Below, piece by piece: positions 36,525 through 45,949 of a stretch of 64,000 nt of DNA. The notes below the pieces were generated by a model. It had not been told where the DNA came from. It did not search any database and saw only the letters and a list, made by a program, of their open reading frames with translations. How positions within the stretch are numbered: the first letter of the stretch is position 1; each line of letters begins with the position of its first letter. A program made the position numbers and the translations under genes. Source of the stretch: Solibacillus isronensis (GTDB lineage Bacteria > Bacillota > Bacilli > Bacillales_A > Planococcaceae); NCBI RefSeq assembly GCF_023715405.1, contig NZ_JAMBOC010000001.1, forward strand, positions 1,674,001 to 1,738,000, read 5' to 3'.

Positions 36525-37825
36525 TTTTGATCGCGCCCGCTAACTGGCATAATTGTAAACACCGTTTGTTGCTCTTCACCTTGAATTGTTTTAAACGCTT
36601 TTTCGATATCTTCCACAGTAATTGTCTCCAGGACCGGTACAACGTCGAATAAATTCATATCGTTGAATTTGTAACGTGTAAACTGGTTGGCGATAAATTC
36701 GATGGAATTCAGTGCACGCAGGAAGAAACCGATTTTTTTACGTTTAATACGTTCTACATCTTCAGAAGTAAATAAGTTTCCTTGCTCTGATTCTGCCAAC
36801 TTTTCTTTAATCAATTTGGCAAGCTGTTCCGGCTGTTCCGAATCCGAGCCGATCAGTGCAAATCCATAGCCGTTTTCCAATGAGAAATCATAGCCGTATG
36901 ATTCATCGATTAAGCCGTTTTCATACACATCTGTATAGAATGATGAAGCGCGGCCGAATAAACATTCAACACCAATTTGTACAGCAAGCTCATGCTTCAG
37001 CATTTCTTCGCCGCTTAAACCAACTTGCTTCGCTTTTAATCCAACATACACTTTTGGCTTTTGCACATCCATATGAAGCACGCGCTCTTTTTCCGCTACA
37101 TTTGTTGGTTCTTCATCAAATAAGCGTTTTAAGTCTGTCGGCTCCTGGAATGTCTTTTTGTTTTGGTTATCTTCAATAAATGCCATCATTTCAACAGGGT
37201 CTACTGCACCAATTACGAACAATAGCATGTTTGATGGGTGGTAAAACGTGTTGTAGCACGTATATAAATGCTCGGCTGTAATTCCGTCAATTGAATCGAT
37301 CGTGCCGGCAATATCAATTTTCACCGGGTGGTTATGGTACATATTTTCAATCGCACCAAAATATAAACGCCAATCCGGCTGATCATCGTACATCGTAATT
37401 TCCTGTCCGATAATGCCTTTTTCCTTATTCACCGTTTCTTCCGTGAAGTACGGCTCCTGTACGAAATTCAGTAATGTTTCAGTACTTTTATAAATATGGT
37501 CCGTTGCAGAGAACAAGTACGCTGTGCGGGTAAATGATGTGAATGCATTTGCCTGCGCGCCCACTTCACTGAACTTTTGGAATACATCCCCGTCTTCTTT
37601 TTCGAACATTTTATGCTCTAAAAAGTGGGCAATCCCGTCCGGAACTGTAATCGGCTCTGTTTCTCCGATAGGTACGAATGTACGGTCAATCGAACCATAC
37701 TTCGTTGTAAATGTCACAAATGTTTTTGAAAAACCTTTTTTCGGCAAAATGTATACGTCTAATCCATTGTTTAGTTGCTTGTAATATAATGTTTCATCTA
37801 GTTGCTGGAATTCAATTGTTTCCAT
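36521..37825 (-). CDS. ymfH: M16-family zinc peptidase YmfH
   Basis: The product (434 aa) has an intact inverted zinc motif HFLEH (HxxEH) in GIAHFLEHKMFE and a downstream Glu in the NKEKGIIGQE region. It belongs to the insulysin/processing-peptidase family. Its partner YmfF, encoded immediately upstream, lacks the motif, which fits the usual active/inactive M16 pair. It overlaps ymfI by 4 nt. Substrates are unknown. Confidence 0.92.
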   Translation of the reverse strand: METIEFQQLDETLYYKQLNNGLDVYILPKKGFSKTFVTFTTKYGSIDRTFVPIGETEPITVPDGIAHFLEHKMFEKEDGDVFQKFSEVGAQANAFTSFTRTAYLFSATDHIYKSTETLLNFVQEPYFTEETVNKEKGIIGQEITMYDDQPDWRLYFGAIENMYHNHPVKIDIAGTIDSIDGITAEHLYTCYNTFYHPSNMLLFVIGAVDPVEMMAFIEDNQNKKTFQEPTDLKRLFDEEPTNVAEKERVLHMDVQKPKVYVGLKAKQVGLSGEEMLKHELAVQIGVECLFGRASSFYTDVYENGLIDESYGYDFSLENGYGFALIGSDSEQPEQLAKLIKEKLAESEQGNLFTSEDVERIKRKKIGFFLRALNSIEFIANQFTRYKFNDMNLFDVVPVLETITVEDIEKAFKTIQGEEQQTVFTIMPVSGRDQK

Positions 37826-37828
37826 GGA

Positions 37829-39091
37829 TTACTCCCCCTTACCGCATAAGAAATACGTTGCTTCTAATTTAATATCCTGTGCCACTTTTTGCACATCTTC
37901 TTTTGACACAGATTGCCAGCGTGCAGTCCACGTATCCATAGTAAACGGTTCGTCTAATACTTTGTATTGGTCAAAAATTTCAATTTGGCCACGAGGTGAA
38001 TCCAATGCTTCTTTTAACTGGTTAATAAGCATTGCCTTCGTTTGCGCCAATTCCAAATCGGTAATTTCACCATTTTGCATTACTTTTAATTGTTCGGCAA
38101 TTAATTTGCGTGCCTTTTCTTCATTTGCCGGCTCAATACCTGACACGACAAACAGTAATCCGTATTGTGAAGAATAGGAGCTTGATGCATAATAAGCTAA
38201 ACTTTCTTTTTCACGGACATTCATAAACAGTTTTGAATGGGCATAACCGCCAAAGATTCCGTTGAAAATTTGCATTTTAGGGAAATCTTCATCGCCGAAT
38301 CGTACTGGTGTCGAGTAGCCGATATGCAGTTTCCCTTGTTTCATATCCTGCGTTTCTTTCGTATATGGTTCGACATTTGCAGGAGCAGTATTTTCTTGTG
38401 TCTTTTGTAGTACATTGCGGTCTGCAAATGGAAATGCTGCTTTTAACTTTTCGGTCATTTCTTCTACATTAATATCACCGACAACGTAAATATCAATGAC
38501 ATCATTTGCTAGCATATCTTCATATGTTTTTGTCAATGATTGTGGTGTAATTGCTTTTACGGCTTCGATATTACCGTTTGCAGAAATTGAGGCTGCACTG
38601 TTTGGACGGATAATTTCTGTTAAACGTTTTTGTGCGTAGCGTGACTTGTCATCGAAAATTGATTGGATTCGTTGGATAACCATTTCCTTTTCACGGTTGA
38701 CAATTGATTCTTTAAATACACCGTTTTCGAAGTTCGGTTTGAAGATCGCTTCCTGGATCAGGTCGATTGCTTCATTTAATACATTGCCATGCGATAAATA
38801 TTGGTCGTTTACTGTTTCGACATTTAATAATACTGTATGTTCCTGACCGCGCTTTGCCGTGTCAAAGTACAATACTGTGCCGAACAGGTCATCTAAATAG
38901 CTGCGGTAACTTGCCGATGTTGGAAATTTTTCGTTGCTGTGCTGCAGGACATTCGATAATACTGTACGCTGTGCCGCTGTTTCTTCATTTAATGGCGCTC
39001 TCCATTTAATCGAAAAGTTCACCGTTTTGAATTGGGCGGTTTGTCGTATATGAAGCGAAACACCTTTCGCAATTTCTGTTGTTAAAAACAA
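37829..39091 (-). CDS. ymfF: M16-like peptidase homologue YmfF (no zinc motif)
   Basis: The product (420 aa) has the M16 fold, but the position of HxxEH reads VLQHSNEKF, so it is probably non-catalytic. It likely pairs with YmfH, encoded 3 nt downstream. The order ymfF-ymfH-ymfI-ymfJ-ymfK matches Bacillus. The first ATG is used; AGGAGG-like sequence precedes it. A dispersed hairpin element and a repeat array fill the 940 nt upstream. Confidence 0.9.
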   Translation of the reverse strand: MFLTTEIAKGVSLHIRQTAQFKTVNFSIKWRAPLNEETAAQRTVLSNVLQHSNEKFPTSASYRSYLDDLFGTVLYFDTAKRGQEHTVLLNVETVNDQYLSHGNVLNEAIDLIQEAIFKPNFENGVFKESIVNREKEMVIQRIQSIFDDKSRYAQKRLTEIIRPNSAASISANGNIEAVKAITPQSLTKTYEDMLANDVIDIYVVGDINVEEMTEKLKAAFPFADRNVLQKTQENTAPANVEPYTKETQDMKQGKLHIGYSTPVRFGDEDFPKMQIFNGIFGGYAHSKLFMNVREKESLAYYASSSYSSQYGLLFVVSGIEPANEEKARKLIAEQLKVMQNGEITDLELAQTKAMLINQLKEALDSPRGQIEIFDQYKVLDEPFTMDTWTARWQSVSKEDVQKVAQDIKLEATYFLCGKGE

Positions 39092-39303
39092 AAAAACTCC
39101 TCCTGACTACCTCGTGAATATAAATATAAATGCTTCTTCTCTACTATACATGTGTTGCCTTGATTTGTGCAAAGTTATTATCCGTACTAAGTATTCCCTA
39201 ACTCGTGACATTTATGAATGAAAATTGTGAACGAGTGAAAATAAAAAATATTTCTTTTTCAAATAAAATTTCTTTACGCTTTCTGCGTTTCTTAATGGGG
39301 GCC

Positions 39304-39443
39304 GTTGTGCTGCGTTGCGGGGCACGCTTTCCTGGGGGCGTGGCTCCAACTAACTTGATGTATGCCTCTACGGCGCCATACATCAAGTGGATTTTCCGCG
39401 CACGCTTAATCCCAAAGGAGTCGGCCCCTCCACTCCGCACAAC
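39304..39443 (+). repeat. Dispersed hairpin element, copy A (short form, 140 bp)
   Basis: It is bounded by the inverted termini GTTGTGC (39304-39310) and GCACAAC (39437-39443). It shares with copies B and C the segments GCGTGGCTCCAA, GATTTTCCGC and CACGCT. The centre is a perfect 11-bp stem, CTTGATGTATG with CATACATCAAG. It lacks the left half seen in copies B and C. Confidence 0.8.
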
Positions 39444-39530
39444 TATGGTTTTGTATGAAGTTTGGGCTGCTTATTTAATTTGAGGCAAGGTACGGTGAAT
39501 TTTATTCCCTTCAAAGTTCACGCTTTAACG

Positions 39531-39970
39531 CAACTTGGCTAATAAAAACGAATTTTCTACTTTACGGTCTACCTATTCTACTTTTCTTTGAATAGTTTCC
39601 ACTTTAGCCATAAAACTTTCTACTTCTCCCTCTATACGTTCCACTTTTTCCAGCCAATTAGCTAATAAGTTCAACGCTTTCTACTATCCTGGATATTTGT
39701 TCTACTTTTTCCTAAATAGTTTCCATTTTAGTCGCAAAACTTTCTACTTTTCTTTGAATAGTTTCTACATTAGCCGGAGAACTTTCTACTTCCTCTTCAA
39801 CAGGTTCTACTTTCACCCGTAACTCGGCTAATAAATTCCACGCTTTCTACTTTACCGGCGAATCGTTCTACTTTACATAAACAGTTTCCACTTTAGCCTG
39901 AAAACATTCTACTTCACCTTCAAGATGTTCTACTTCCCTCCGCAACTCGGTTAATAAATCAACGCCCTCC
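39531..39970 (-). repeat. Phased repeat array 2, 21-bp period, core TTCTACTT, with higher-order units
   Basis: Cores of type TTCYACTT start at 39555, 39576, 39597, 39618, 39639, 39679, 39700, 39721, 39742, 39763, 39784, 39805, 39845, 39866, 39886, 39907 and 39928. Nearly every step is exactly 21. The gaps of about 40 contain a different unit with CTAATAA, which also occurs at both ends (39539, 39662, 39828, 39951), marking three super-repeats of about 123, 166 and 123 bp. The minus strand reads KVETIQR, KVESFAT and similar heptads with stops. It lies between the nupQ terminator and ymfF. Confidence 0.9.
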
Positions 39971-39985
39971 CACTCAATCAACACC

Positions 39986-40024
39986 AAAAAACCGCCTGTA
40001 CAAATCCACTTTGTACAGACGGTT
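39986..40024 (-). terminator. Intrinsic terminator of the nup operon
   Basis: AACCGCCTGTACA (39990-40002) pairs with TGTACAGACGGTT (40012-40024) with one mismatch, and on the minus strand is followed by TTTTTT. It lies directly after the nupQ stop. Confidence 0.9.
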
Positions 40025-40030
40025 CTATAA

Positions 40031-40990
40031 TTAGCGTTTTCCTTTGATGTATGGAACGCCTGATGCTTTTGGTGCTACTGCTTTTCCTACGAAGCCTGCT
40101 AATGCCAGGATTGTCAGGACGTATGGCAGGACTTGCAGGATTACTGGTGGGATCTGCTGAATGTATGGGATGTTCCCGCCACCGATACTTAATGTTTGTG
40201 CCAAGCCGAAGAATAGTGCGGCACCTAATGTTCCGATCGGATGCCATTTACCGAAGATCATTGCGGCGATGGCGATGAAACCTTGTCCGGCTACTGTTGA
40301 TGCAGAGAAATCACTTGATGATGTCATCGCTAATGATGCACCACCGACACCTGCTAACGCACCGGAAATCATAACGCCGATATAACGCATTTTCGCTACG
40401 TTAATACCCATTGTATCTGCTGCCATTGGATGTTCCCCAACTGCGCGGATACGTAAACCGAATGGCATTTTGTAAAGTACGAACCATGCACCGATTGCCA
40501 CAATGAACGCGATAATCGTTGTTGAATACACGTTGTGGAACAGCAATGGTCCTAAAAACGGTATATCGGATAAATACGGTATTTCAAAACGTTGTAATGG
40601 TGCTTGAACCATATCTGTTTGACCTTTACCGTAAATCAGTTTTACTAAGAAAACTGTAATGGCTGCAGCTAGCATGTTTAGTGCAACACCTGTTACCGTT
40701 TGGTCTGCACGGAATGTTACTGCTGCGATCGCAATGATTAGCGAGAAAATTGCTCCTGCTAATAATGAAGCAAGTAACGCAAGCCAAATTACATTTCTGC
40801 CAAAATCATCATAGTATTCTAAGTTGATATAAATACCTGTAAATGCACCGACAATCATTAACCCTTCAACACCAAGACCGATTACCCCTGCACGCTCCGA
40901 GAATAGAGCCCCGATACCTGTTAAAATAAGCGGTGTTGCGTATAAAAGGGCAGAAGGGACGATAAAGTATAACACTTCTAAAAAGCTCAT
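40031..40990 (-). CDS. nupQ: Nucleoside ABC transporter permease NupQ
   Basis: This integral membrane permease of about 319 aa and about eight helices belongs to the BPD_transp_2 (branched-chain/ribose-type) family. Segments such as GVIGLGVEGLMIVGAFTG and VGEHPMAADTMGINV are typical. The ATG at 40990 follows GGAGGGC by 7 nt; the frame extends upstream to 41035 without a site. It is the second permease of a BmpA-type nucleoside importer (B. subtilis NupNOPQ takes up guanosine) and lies 1 nt after nupP. Confidence 0.92.
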   Translation of the reverse strand: MSFLEVLYFIVPSALLYATPLILTGIGALFSERAGVIGLGVEGLMIVGAFTGIYINLEYYDDFGRNVIWLALLASLLAGAIFSLIIAIAAVTFRADQTVTGVALNMLAAAITVFLVKLIYGKGQTDMVQAPLQRFEIPYLSDIPFLGPLLFHNVYSTTIIAFIVAIGAWFVLYKMPFGLRIRAVGEHPMAADTMGINVAKMRYIGVMISGALAGVGGASLAMTSSSDFSASTVAGQGFIAIAAMIFGKWHPIGTLGAALFFGLAQTLSIGGGNIPYIQQIPPVILQVLPYVLTILALAGFVGKAVAPKASGVPYIKGKR

Positions 40991-40991
40991 G

Positions 40992-42041
40992 TTACTTGCC
41001 CTCCTTTTTCTTTCCGAATTTCTGTAAACCAACACGTAAAATATAGCCTGAAGCTACGAATAAAATAATTACTGCAATAATGATCGATACGATTTCTTCC
41101 GGAATACCTGCTTCGTTCGGCATGTTTAATGATCCGTATTTCAGGGAACCGAATAATGAAGCTCCGAAGAATACACCGATCGGATTGTTCGCACCTAGTA
41201 ATGCTACAGCGATCCCGTCGAATCCGATACCTGATGCCGCTGCTTTAATCGAAGCATTTTGGTATGTTCCCAATGCTTCCATCGCACCGCCCAGACCGGC
41301 GAATACACCGGAAATTGTCATTGCTAAAATGATGTTGCGGTTTACGTTCATACCCGCATATTCAGCAGCGTTTTTGTTGAACCCTACTGCTTTCAACTCA
41401 TAACCGCGAGTTGTTTTTTCTAAAATAAACCACATAACAACTACCATGATCAGTGCCACGATAATTCCTAAGTGAAGACTTGAATTATCCGTAATTTCAC
41501 GTAACCACTGATTACGTAATGTAGCTGATTCTAATACTGTCGGCGTTTTGAATCCGCCGTCTGATAATGATTTAATCGCAGCATTTGTTAAGTATAATGC
41601 TGTGTAGTTTAACATAATCGAAGCAATTACTTCGTGTACTTGAAGTCTTGCTTTCAGGAAACCGACGATAAATGCCCAGAATGCACCAGCTGCAGCAGCC
41701 GCTAGTAATGCTAATGGCAAGTGGATAATACGTGGTAATCCTTCAATTGCATAACCGACATATGCCGCTGCTAGCCAACCCATTAATAGCTGACCTTCAA
41801 CACCGATGTTGAATAATCCTGTACGGAAGGCAAATGCTACTGCAAGACCTGCTAAAATATAAGGTGTAATTTGACGGATCGTATTACCGATAGAATAAGA
41901 ATCTCCGAAAATACCATTCCATAGTGCTGTATACCCATCGATTGCATCATAGCCGCTGACAACCATGACGATACCGCCAACGAGTAATCCTAAAACTACC
42001 GAGATGAGTGGAACGAGCAGATTCACAACTCGATTTGACAT
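40992..42041 (-). CDS. nupP: Nucleoside ABC transporter permease NupP
   Basis: This permease (349 aa) is of the same superfamily as NupQ, with about eight to ten hydrophobic helices. FNIGVEGQLLMGWLAAAYVG and VGFNKNAAEYAGMNV correspond to the EAA-like coupling region and the ligand path. The start codon shares one base with the nupO stop (TAATG), indicating translational coupling. Confidence 0.93.
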   Translation of the reverse strand: MSNRVVNLLVPLISVVLGLLVGGIVMVVSGYDAIDGYTALWNGIFGDSYSIGNTIRQITPYILAGLAVAFAFRTGLFNIGVEGQLLMGWLAAAYVGYAIEGLPRIIHLPLALLAAAAAGAFWAFIVGFLKARLQVHEVIASIMLNYTALYLTNAAIKSLSDGGFKTPTVLESATLRNQWLREITDNSSLHLGIIVALIMVVVMWFILEKTTRGYELKAVGFNKNAAEYAGMNVNRNIILAMTISGVFAGLGGAMEALGTYQNASIKAAASGIGFDGIAVALLGANNPIGVFFGASLFGSLKYGSLNMPNEAGIPEEIVSIIIAVIILFVASGYILRVGLQKFGKKKEGK

Positions 42042-43582
42042 TATTCGTTCCCCTCCTTAACTGCCTTTGCTTTACGTTTTTCACCGGCCATTAATAAGCC
42101 CAGCTCTTGTTCAGATGTTTCTTTCGGATAGACCGTATCCACGATTGTCCCATCGTAAATTACGGCAATGCGGTCAGAAACGTTCATAACTTCATCTAAT
42201 TCAAAGGAAATCAATAATACGGCTTTCCCTTTATCACGTTGCTCGATTAAACGAGAGTGAATAAATTCAATTGCCCCTACGTCCAATCCACGAGTAGGAA
42301 GTGCTGCAATCAGCAGATCCGGATCACGGTCAACTTCACGTCCGATAATGGCCTTCTGCTGGTTACCGCCTGAAAGCGCTCGTGCTGGCGTCATTTCGCC
42401 CTGACCTGTACGAACATCATACTCTTCAATGATTTGGCGTGCTTTTTCATTTATCTTCTTATAGTCCATTATAACGCCTTTAGAAATTGGCGATTTATAG
42501 TAAGTTTGTAGTGCGATATTGTGCCCAATAGGGAAATCCAGGACTAGCCCGTGTTTGTGACGGTCCTGAGGAATATGTCCTACACCTGTTTCCGTAATTT
42601 CACGCGGTTTTAAACCTGTAATATCTTTGCCGCCTAAAGTTACTTTACCGCTCTTGATTTTGCGCAGTCCTGTAATTGCTTCGATTAATTCTGATTGACC
42701 ATTTCCGTCAATCCCTGCAATACCAACGATTTCACCGCGGCGAATCGATAAATTCAGACCTTTTACTTTTTCAACATCCCGGTAATCCGTTACAACAAGG
42801 TTTTCGACTTTAAAGATTTCTTCAGTAGGGTTTGCTTCCCCTTTTTCTGTTTTGAATTCTACTTGTCGACCAACCATTAATTCCGCAAGCTGATCCGGAT
42901 TGGTTTCAGCTGTTACTACCGTTCCAACACCTTCACCTTTACGGATAATTGTTACACGGTCAGATACTTCCATAATTTCTTTCAGCTTGTGCGTAATGAT
43001 GATAATCGACTTGCCTTCTTTAATCAGAAGTTTTAAGATTGCCATTAATTCCGTAATCTCTTGCGGTGTTAATGATGCAGTCGGCTCGTCAAAAATTAAG
43101 ATTTCCGCACCGCGGTATAGTGTTTTTAAAATTTCTACACGCTGTTGCATTCCGACAGAAATATCTTCAATTTTCGCATATGGATCCACATCCAAGTTGT
43201 ATTTCTTCGATAATGCAGCGATATCTTTTGCAGCATCTTTAATATTGATAGCTCCCAGTTTCGTAGGTTCGCTGCCTAAAATGATATTTTCCGTAACCGT
43301 AAAGTTTTCCACAAGCATAAAGTGCTGGTGCACCATTCCGATTCCTAAATCATTTGCTTTGTTCGGATCTGTAATTTTTACTGATTCTCCGCGTACTTTA
43401 ATTTCTCCGGCTTCTGGTTGATATAGACCGAAAAGTACATTCATTAAAGTCGATTTACCTGCACCGTTTTCTCCTAATAGTGCATGAATTTCGCCTTTTT
43501 TTAACTGGAGGGTGATATTGTTGTTTGCTACGAAATTACCGAACTCTTTGCGGATCCCTAGCATTTCAATCACGTATTCCAC
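42041..43582 (-). CDS. nupO: Nucleoside ABC transporter ATP-binding protein NupO (tandem ABC)
   Basis: The product (513 aa) holds two ABC domains. The first has Walker A GENGAGKST and the signature SVGMQQR. The second has a degenerate Walker A (GIDGNGQSE) but a good signature (LSGGNQQK). This is the RbsA/YufO arrangement in sugar and nucleoside importers. The GTG at 43582, about 8 nt behind GGGAG, is preferred over an in-frame GTG at 43591 that overlaps that site. A palindromic hairpin and an attenuator-like hairpin lie between nupN and this gene, which would make the binding protein more abundant than the rest. Confidence 0.93.
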   Translation of the reverse strand: MEYVIEMLGIRKEFGNFVANNNITLQLKKGEIHALLGENGAGKSTLMNVLFGLYQPEAGEIKVRGESVKITDPNKANDLGIGMVHQHFMLVENFTVTENIILGSEPTKLGAINIKDAAKDIAALSKKYNLDVDPYAKIEDISVGMQQRVEILKTLYRGAEILIFDEPTASLTPQEITELMAILKLLIKEGKSIIIITHKLKEIMEVSDRVTIIRKGEGVGTVVTAETNPDQLAELMVGRQVEFKTEKGEANPTEEIFKVENLVVTDYRDVEKVKGLNLSIRRGEIVGIAGIDGNGQSELIEAITGLRKIKSGKVTLGGKDITGLKPREITETGVGHIPQDRHKHGLVLDFPIGHNIALQTYYKSPISKGVIMDYKKINEKARQIIEEYDVRTGQGEMTPARALSGGNQQKAIIGREVDRDPDLLIAALPTRGLDVGAIEFIHSRLIEQRDKGKAVLLISFELDEVMNVSDRIAVIYDGTIVDTVYPKETSEQELGLLMAGEKRKAKAVKEGNE

Positions 43583-43637
43583 TAGACTCACTCCCTTAGG
43601 CTATTTATCTTTAAAAGTATTTTTATAAAATTAACAC

Positions 43638-43665
43638 ATGAAAGATTTTTGTAAAAATCTTTCAT
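43638..43665. promoter_or_regulatory. Perfect AT-rich palindrome upstream of nupO
   Basis: ATGAAAGATTTTT and its complement form a 13-bp stem around GT. It could be a stabilising mRNA hairpin or an operator; no regulator match is evident. Confidence 0.5.
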
Positions 43666-43796
43666 CTATTAATTTTTCAGACGAATTCTACACTAAATAA
43701 GTCCCTTGTCTTACAATTCTATGAAAATATAACGCTTACATTTCTTTTAATACTAAATTTACCGAATATTTAAAACAGACCTTTACATTAGAAAAT

Positions 43797-43825
43797 CATC
43801 ATAGGGGAATAATTCCCCTATGATG
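43797..43825 (-). terminator. Attenuator-like hairpin after nupN
   Basis: CATCATAGGGGAAT pairs perfectly with ATTCCCCTATGATG around one base. On the minus strand GATTTTCTAATG follows, a leaky U-tract. It would allow partial read-through to nupOPQ. Confidence 0.65.
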
Positions 43826-43842
43826 ACTACCATTAAGAATTA

Positions 43843-44955
43843 TTATTTATCTTTAGGTTTTTCTTCTGAAACTTTAATTTCGCCAGAAGCAATCTTCTCT
43901 TTATATTCTTCTACTTTATCCATTACTTCTTGAGGAATTGCACCACGAGAATCTGCTAAGCCAACACCATCTTCAGCTAAACCGTAAACAGTAGTTGTAC
44001 CACCTGGGAACTCACCGTTTTTCGCTTTAGTAGCGATATCCACTACCGCGTTGTTAACACCTTTTAACATAGAAGTTAAAGTGATGTTAGTAGAGTCATC
44101 AACTTGACCTTCTGCATATTGGTCAGCGTCAACACCGATTACCCATACGTTAGCATCTTTATCTTTTGCTTTACGCTCTTTAGCTTCTGAGAATACACCG
44201 TTACCAGTACCACCAGCAGCGTGGAAAATAATATCTACGCCAGAAGAGTACATTGAGTTCGCAGCGATTTTACCTTTAGATGCATCGTCGAATACACCTG
44301 TGTAGTTTACTTGGATTTCGATGTCCGGGTTAACAGCTTTTGCACCCTCGATGAAACCAGCGTGGAAGCGGTTAATTACTGGGATATCTGTACCACCTAC
44401 GAAACCGATTTTGCCTGATTCAGACATTGAAGCTGCAACAACACCAGCTAAGAAAGCGCCTTCTTGCTCTTTGAACAGGATGTTTGCTACGTTATCAGCT
44501 TCTACTTCAGCATCGATTAATGCTAACTGTGCATCTGGATTGTCATTAGCGATCTCTTCAATTGCATCACCCATCATGAAACCAACACCGAAAACTAAAT
44601 CGAAGTCACGACGTAATAAGTTGTTTAAGTTTGTGTTGTAGTCAGCATCTGATTGAGATTGTAAGTAGTCGAAACCACCGTCACCTTTAGATAGGCCGTT
44701 GTCAGCACCGAATTGTTGAACACCTTCCCAAGCTGATTGGTTGAATGATTTGTCGTCTACGCCACCTACGTCTGTAACCATTGCGATTGAGAAATCGCCA
44801 GAACCTGCGTCAGTGCTTGTTTCAGAACCAGATTTAGAATCATTGTTTGAAGTGTCTTTTGAATCAGTTGACTCTTCGTCAGTTCCGCATGCCGCCAAAA
44901 TTGCACCAGTTGCTACTACAGAAGAAATTAATAAACCAAATTTACGCTTTTTCAT
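43843..44955 (-). CDS. nupN: BmpA/PnrA-type nucleoside-binding lipoprotein NupN
   Basis: The product (370 aa) is a lipoprotein with signal peptide and lipobox ILAAC (Cys at residue 23). A Ser/Asp-rich tether follows, then a periplasmic-binding-protein fold with MVTDVGGVDDKSFNQSAWEG, GVGFMMGDAIEEIA and AAGGTGNGVF, all typical of BmpA/PnrA purine-nucleoside receptors. It captures substrate outside the membrane for NupOPQ. The gene follows the GntR gene by 61 nt. Confidence 0.95.
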   Translation of the reverse strand: MKKRKFGLLISSVVATGAILAACGTDEESTDSKDTSNNDSKSGSETSTDAGSGDFSIAMVTDVGGVDDKSFNQSAWEGVQQFGADNGLSKGDGGFDYLQSQSDADYNTNLNNLLRRDFDLVFGVGFMMGDAIEEIANDNPDAQLALIDAEVEADNVANILFKEQEGAFLAGVVAASMSESGKIGFVGGTDIPVINRFHAGFIEGAKAVNPDIEIQVNYTGVFDDASKGKIAANSMYSSGVDIIFHAAGGTGNGVFSEAKERKAKDKDANVWVIGVDADQYAEGQVDDSTNITLTSMLKGVNNAVVDIATKAKNGEFPGGTTTVYGLAEDGVGLADSRGAIPQEVMDKVEEYKEKIASGEIKVSEEKPKDK

Positions 44956-45016
44956 TAATGAGTCCCCCTCAAAGGTAATTGATATTAGCAGGAATTAAAT
45001 AATAGAAATTATTGTT

Positions 45017-45745
45017 CTACACCCGTTTACGTACTACATGGAAGCTGAATTTGTCAGCTCTGAAATAATTTTTTGAATAAAGAACAACACGATCATTTTC
45101 ATCATAGTGAAGTTGCTTTAATACAAGCAATGCTGTTTCCGGCCCACATTTCAATATCGGTGATACTTCATCGTGGAAGCCTACTGGATCAATATATGTC
45201 ACTGCATATGCGACACGGATAGATCCGGTTTGCTCTAAAGCCGAGAAAATCGAAACGTTTTGATTACTTATAAATTCATTTGGCAGTAAATTGGCCGGTA
45301 CTTTGTCTACACAGTAAACAACCGGTTCATTGTCTGCCGTTCTTACACGTTCAATCGTGATAACATTGTCATCAATGTCAGCTTGGAAACGTTCCACATC
45401 ATCTTCCGTGGCTTTTTCTTCCTTCGCACTGATGAAGATTGTGCCTGGATTCATACCAGCGTTTTCAATCATAGAAGATACACTCGATAAATGCTCAATG
45501 CCTGACGTAAAGACCGGCTTTGGATTGACGAATGTACCAACACCATGACGACGGATAATAACGTTTTCTTCTTCCAAAAGTCGCAGTGCTTCACGAAGCG
45601 TTGCACGACTTACACCCAATGTTTTTGAAAGTTCGAATTCTGAGGGTAATTTTTCGTTTTCACGATAGGTCCCTTTATCTATATCTGACTTCAAACGATC
45701 AATAACTTGTAAGTATAAATGACGATGATCTGCTTTAATTGTCAA
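45017..45745 (-). CDS. GntR-family (HutC/UTRA) regulator, YmfC position
   Basis: The product (242 aa) has an N-terminal winged helix ([41 protein letters not shown], then [11 protein letters not shown]) and a C-terminal UTRA ligand-binding domain. It lies between spoIIIE and nupNOPQ, where B. subtilis has ymfC. It probably represses or senses ligand for the downstream importer, but no operator is clear to me. The HTH is on residues 8-75 and the UTRA on about 95-235. Confidence 0.9.
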   Translation of the reverse strand: MTIKADHRHLYLQVIDRLKSDIDKGTYRENEKLPSEFELSKTLGVSRATLREALRLLEEENVIIRRHGVGTFVNPKPVFTSGIEHLSSVSSMIENAGMNPGTIFISAKEEKATEDDVERFQADIDDNVITIERVRTADNEPVVYCVDKVPANLLPNEFISNQNVSIFSALEQTGSIRVAYAVTYIDPVGFHDEVSPILKCGPETALLVLKQLHYDENDRVVLYSKNYFRADKFSFHVVRKRV

Positions 45746-45949
45746 TTAGTATCACCACCATAACATAGAGATCAGACATCTGATGTACAACATTCCTACT
45801 AATTCGTGAATAATATAACACTTTAAACGAAAAAAGAAAACATATTTCTTTAAATGTGTCATGTTAATGTGAAAAATTAGCGAATTTATTTCAAAACTTA
45901 TAGAAAAGAATATATTCCGAAAAGTGCGACAATGTCAAGGTTTTCCTAG

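Noticed and set aside
39205-39483. Plus-strand 92-codon open frame
   Set aside because: It is created by the GC-rich dispersed element (copy A) and has no ribosome-binding site or recognisable product; the same applies to a similar frame in copy C near 63302-63547.
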